From Variovorax boronicumulans (lineage in GTDB: Bacteria > Pseudomonadota > Gammaproteobacteria > Burkholderiales > Burkholderiaceae_C), in NCBI RefSeq assembly GCF_030812215.1, contig NZ_JAUSSG010000001.1, positions 992,001 through 1,056,000 on the forward strand: a DNA stretch of 64,000 nucleotides. The letters run 5' to 3'. The stretch's first letter is position 1, and every line of letters starts with the position of its first letter. The translations under genes and the position numbers were made by a program. The notes beneath the pieces were generated by a model that was not told the DNA's origin, did no database searches, and saw nothing but the letters and a program-made list of their open reading frames with translations. Shown here one piece after another: positions 61,039-64,000 of this stretch.

Positions 61039-62043
61039 ATGCTGAAGAAAACAAAGATCGCCTGCACCGTGCTGGCACTGGGCACCGTGGCCTTCGCCTC
61101 CGCGCTGCATGCGCAGGGCAAGCCGCAGGACATCGTCACCGTGGTGAAGATCACCGGCATCAGCTGGTTCAACCGCATGGAAGTGGGCGTGAAGGAATTC
61201 GGCGCCAGCACGCCGGGTGTCGCCACCCGCCAGATCGGCCCGGCCCAATCGGACGCCGCGCAGCAGCAGCGCCTGATCGAAGACCTGGTGGCCAAGAAGG
61301 TCGATGCGATCGCCGTGGTCTCGATGGACCCGCCCACGCTCGAGCCGGTGCTCAAGCGCGCGATGGAGCGCGGCATCAAGGTGGTGACGCACGAGGCCGA
61401 CAACCAGAAGAACACCATGGTCGACATCGAGGCTTTCGACAACACGGCCTATGGCGCGCGCATCAACGAACGCCTGGCCGCCTGCATGGGCCAGCAGGGC
61501 AAGTGGACCTCGCTGGTCGGCTCGCTGGGCAGCCAGTCGCAGGTGCAGTGGGCCGACGGCGGCGCGAACAACGCGAAGAAGTACCCCAAGATGCAGCTGG
61601 TCGATGCCAAGAACGAGTCGCTCAACGACGCGGAAAAAGCCTACGGCAAGGCCAAGGAAATGCTGCGCAAGCACCCCGACCTGAAGGGCTTCCAGGGCTC
61701 GTCGTCGCTCGACGTGCTGGGCATCGGCCGCGCGGTGGAAGAAGCCGGCCTGCAGGGCAAGGTCTGCGTGTACGGCACGGGTCTGCCGAGCGAGGCGGCC
61801 AAGTTCCTCGAGTCGGGCGCGGTCGGCGGCATCGCCTTCTGGGATCCGAAGGACGCCGGCATCGTCATGAACAAGGCGGCCAAGATGCTGCTGGACGGCA
61901 AGACCATCACCGACGGCACCGACATGGGCGTGCAGGGCTACAACAAGGTCGCGGTCAAGAAGGGTCCGGGCGTGGGCATCATCGTCACGGGGCAGGCCTG
62001 GGTCGAGGTCGACAAGCAGAACTACAAGAAGTACGCCTTCTGA
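61039..62043 (+). CDS. Sugar ABC transporter periplasmic binding protein (RbsB/LsrB-like)
   Basis: Exported receptor of 334 residues, signal ending LHAQG. It is a type I periplasmic-binding protein (VVKITGISWFNRMEVGVKEF; DAIAVVSMDPPTLEPVLKRAMERGIKVVTHEAD; LKGFQGSSSLDVLGIGRAVEEAGL). Sequence style is nearer LsrB/rhamnose-type receptors than classic RbsB, which fits the two-permease set. Ligand is probably a pentose, deoxypentose or related sugar. Confidence 0.9.
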   Translation: MLKKTKIACTVLALGTVAFASALHAQGKPQDIVTVVKITGISWFNRMEVGVKEFGASTPGVATRQIGPAQSDAAQQQRLIEDLVAKKVDAIAVVSMDPPTLEPVLKRAMERGIKVVTHEADNQKNTMVDIEAFDNTAYGARINERLAACMGQQGKWTSLVGSLGSQSQVQWADGGANNAKKYPKMQLVDAKNESLNDAEKAYGKAKEMLRKHPDLKGFQGSSSLDVLGIGRAVEEAGLQGKVCVYGTGLPSEAAKFLESGAVGGIAFWDPKDAGIVMNKAAKMLLDGKTITDGTDMGVQGYNKVAVKKGPGVGIIVTGQAWVEVDKQNYKKYAF

Positions 62044-62079
62044 TCCTTGCCTTCCGATCGTCGCGAAAGCCTTGAGCAC

Positions 62080-63666
62080 ATGACCCCTTCCGCACCTTCC
62101 ACGCAAAGCCCGGTGCCCGGCACCGGGCGCCGTGTCTTCCTCGAAGTGCAGGACGTGCACAAGCGCTTCGCGGGCGTGCACGCGCTGCGCGGCATCGACC
62201 TCACGATCGAAGCCGGCGAGATCTACCACCTGCTCGGCGAGAACGGCTGCGGCAAGAGCACGCTCATCAAGATCATCTCGGGCGCGCAGCCGCCGAGCCA
62301 GGGGCGCATCGTGATCGATGGCCATCCACACGAATCGCTGTCGCCGCTGGAGGCGCTCACGCTGGGCATCGAGACGGTCTACCAAGACCTGTCGCTGCTG
62401 CCGAACATGAGCGTGGCCGAGAACGTCGCGCTCAGCGAGCAGCTGGTCGCCACCGGCGGCAAGCTCGCGCGGCGCTTCGACCGCAAGGCGGTGGCCGCCA
62501 CGGCCGTGCGCGCCCTCGAAACGGTGAAGCTGCCGACCGACGCGGCCTTTCTTGCGCGCCGCGTCGACGAGCTGCCCATCGCCACGCGGCAGCTGGTGGC
62601 GATTGCGCGCGCCGTGGCCACGCGCGCGCGCATGGTCATCATGGACGAGCCCACCACCTCGCTCACGCAGAAGGAAGTCGACAACCTCGTGCATGTGGTC
62701 GAGCACCTGCGCGCGCAGGGCGTGGCCGTGCTGTTCGTGAGCCACAAGCTGGACGAGTGCATGGCCATGGGCGGCCAGGCCATCGTGTTCCGCGACGGCA
62801 CGAAGGTGGCGCAGGGGCCGATCCGCGACTTCACCAAGGCCGAGCTCGCGCACTGGATGACGGGCAAGCAGCTCGACGGCGCGCGCTACCGCCACCGGAC
62901 GCACGGCGGCGACACGCTGCTGAAGGTCGAGGCGCTCGGCCGCGGCGCGCAGTTCAGCGACGTGGATTTCACGCTGCACAAGGGCGAGATCCTGGGCATC
63001 ACCGGGCTGCTCGACTCGGGCCGCAACGAGCTGGCGCTGGCCCTGGCCGGCGTGCAGGCCGCCGACCGCGGGCGCATCGCGCTCGACGGCCGGCAGGTCA
63101 CGCTGAAGACGCCGAGCGACGGCATCCGCCAGGGCATCGGCTACGTGCCGGAAGACCGGCTGAGCGAGGGGCTGTTTCTCGACAAGCCGATTCGCGACAA
63201 CATCGTCACGGCCGTGCTCGGCCGCCTGCGCGGCCGCTTCGGCGCACTCGATGCGAAGCAATGCCAGGCGCTGGCCGAACGCACCGTGGGCGATTTGCAG
63301 ATCGCCACGCCCGACGTGGACCGCCCGGTGCAATCGCTCTCGGGCGGCAACCAGCAGCGCGTGCTCATCGGCCGCTGGCTCGCCATCGACCCGCGCGTAC
63401 TGATACTGCACGGCCCCACCGTGGGCGTGGACGTGGGCTCCAAGGACACCATCTACCGCATCGTGCAGCGGCTGGCCGAGCAGGGCCTGGGCGTGATCCT
63501 GGTCAGCGACGACCTGCAGGAGCTGCTGCAGAACTGCGACCGCATCCTGCTGATGCGCAAGGGCCGCATCGCCAACGACTTCGACGCACAGGGCCTGGCC
63601 GAGAGCGAGCTCTACCACGCACTGGTTTCCGACTCCCCCACTTCTGCTTCCCCCGCATTCTCATGA
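62080..63666 (+). CDS. Sugar ABC transporter ATPase, two nucleotide-binding domains (RbsA-like)
   Basis: Protein of 528 residues with two ABC domains. The first has Walker A GENGCGKST (53-61) and Walker B MVIMDEPT. The second has the degenerate Walker A GLLDSGRNE normal for the sugar CUT2 family and the signature LSGGNQQRVLIGRWLA. ATG 62080 chosen over a TTG at 62047. Stop overlaps the second permease gene (ATGA). Confidence 0.93.
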   Translation: MTPSAPSTQSPVPGTGRRVFLEVQDVHKRFAGVHALRGIDLTIEAGEIYHLLGENGCGKSTLIKIISGAQPPSQGRIVIDGHPHESLSPLEALTLGIETVYQDLSLLPNMSVAENVALSEQLVATGGKLARRFDRKAVAATAVRALETVKLPTDAAFLARRVDELPIATRQLVAIARAVATRARMVIMDEPTTSLTQKEVDNLVHVVEHLRAQGVAVLFVSHKLDECMAMGGQAIVFRDGTKVAQGPIRDFTKAELAHWMTGKQLDGARYRHRTHGGDTLLKVEALGRGAQFSDVDFTLHKGEILGITGLLDSGRNELALALAGVQAADRGRIALDGRQVTLKTPSDGIRQGIGYVPEDRLSEGLFLDKPIRDNIVTAVLGRLRGRFGALDAKQCQALAERTVGDLQIATPDVDRPVQSLSGGNQQRVLIGRWLAIDPRVLILHGPTVGVDVGSKDTIYRIVQRLAEQGLGVILVSDDLQELLQNCDRILLMRKGRIANDFDAQGLAESELYHALVSDSPTSASPAFS

Positions 63667-64000
63667 CGGCCTCCACCATGCAAGCGCATTCCACGACCGC
63701 GCCGACCCCGGCTGCGCAAGCGGCCCCCAAGGCACCGGCCTCCTGGCGCGGCTGGCTCGCGCAGCGCCCCTCGGTCTTCACGCTCGCGCTGATCGTGCTG
63801 GTGTGCCTGGCGGTCGGCGCCATCAACCCGGGCTTCTTCCAGCTGCCGGTGCTGTTCGACATCGTGCGGGCCTGCACGGTGCTCGGGCTGTTCGCGCTGG
63901 GCGTGCTGATCGTGCTGGCCGCCGGCGGCATCGATGTGTCGTTCGCCGCCATTGCCGCGCTCACGATGTACAGCATCACGAAGCTGGTGCTGAACCACTT
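63663..64000 (+). CDS. Sugar ABC transporter permease (RbsC-like), second, cut by window end
   Basis: First 112 residues visible. After a cytoplasmic Ala/Pro-rich tail of about 35 residues come hydrophobic segments (VFTLALIVLVCLAVGAI; LGLFALGVLIVLAAGG) and the motif GGIDVSFAAIAAL typical of CUT2 permeases. ATG overlaps the ATPase stop. With the permease at 59974 this makes a two-permease transporter. The 3' end and any LacI-family regulator lie beyond the window. Confidence 0.9.
   Translation, partial: MTASTMQAHSTTAPTPAAQAAPKAPASWRGWLAQRPSVFTLALIVLVCLAVGAINPGFFQLPVLFDIVRACTVLGLFALGVLIVLAAGGIDVSFAAIAALTMYSITKLVLNH

Noticed and set aside
59989..63618. Open frame of 1209 codons on the minus strand
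   Set aside because: Lies opposite four clear ABC and kinase genes; composition (His/Arg/Ala-rich, no motifs) is that of an antisense shadow in GC-rich DNA.
1..64000. Insertion sequences, prophage genes, CRISPR arrays, tRNA or rRNA genes
   Set aside because: No transposase or integrase motifs, no spaced direct repeats and no tRNA-like cloverleaf were recognised by eye; a dedicated scan would be needed to exclude a small RNA gene.

Overview
The window is about 64 kb of very GC-rich DNA packed with short, frequently overlapping operons on both strands. Family content points to a free-living betaproteobacterium of the Burkholderiales, most likely a Comamonadaceae member such as Variovorax. The indicators are six Bug-type periplasmic receptors without TctA/TctB, an intracellular PHA depolymerase, a D-tartrate dehydratase, a cobalt-type nitrile hydratase, many LysR/IclR/DeoR regulators, and a dispersed two-hairpin intergenic repeat. 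The genus assignment is an inference from memory of these families. No rRNA, tRNA, CRISPR array, insertion sequence or prophage was seen.

Layout. 0.1-2.8 kb: end of an RND efflux operon (adaptor and outer-membrane factor; the pump would lie off the left edge). 2.8-7.1 kb: a DctB-like histidine kinase and FixJ-type regulator next to an organic-acid/H+ symporter. 7.2-12.6 kb: a radical SAM gene behind a LexA-type box, a GbsR-type regulator, and a five-gene operon (DCC protein, methyltransferase, two SRPBCC/DUF4166-type proteins, DOPA-dioxygenase-like) that shares a 20-bp operator with the regulator. 12.6-14.5 kb: GST and PHA depolymerase. 14.5-22.6 kb: a minus-strand operon that looks like a surface-glycan or head-group modification system (2OG hydroxylase, glycosyltransferase-like protein, secreted metalloprotease-like protein, nucleotidyltransferase-kinase fusion, second nucleotidyltransferase, alpha/alpha-toroid protein). 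22.6-34.4 kb: LysR with adenosine deaminase-like enzyme and Bug receptor, CBS protein, MetY and hydrolase, another Bug, and housekeeping membrane and oxidoreductase genes. 34.4-36.1 kb: nitrile hydratase alpha, beta and activator, all overlapping. 36.2-38.7 kb: thyA-folA-App1-like phosphatase. 38.8-44.1 kb: small proteins, a YbhN-type membrane protein, LysR with D-tartrate dehydratase, and an AP2-repeat protein.

44.3-53.7 kb: an IclR regulator diverges from a nine-gene catabolic operon with four Bug receptors, two paralogous LigI-type lactonases, an RraA-type aldolase, a 2-hydroxyacid dehydrogenase and an SMP-30 lactonase. This is probably uptake and breakdown of an unidentified lactone or hydroxy-acid. 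53.9-64.0 kb: DeoR regulator, deoC, a tandem-domain aldehyde dehydrogenase, then FucU-type mutarotase, ribokinase-type kinase and a two-permease sugar ABC transporter. Together these can import a pentose or deoxypentose, phosphorylate it, cleave it and oxidise the acetaldehyde. Control DNA is unusually legible: there are candidate operators for LexA, GbsR, DeoR, LacI-type, IclR, LysR and FixJ-type regulators, and two short upstream ORFs whose stops overlap the starts of tarD-like and deoC genes.
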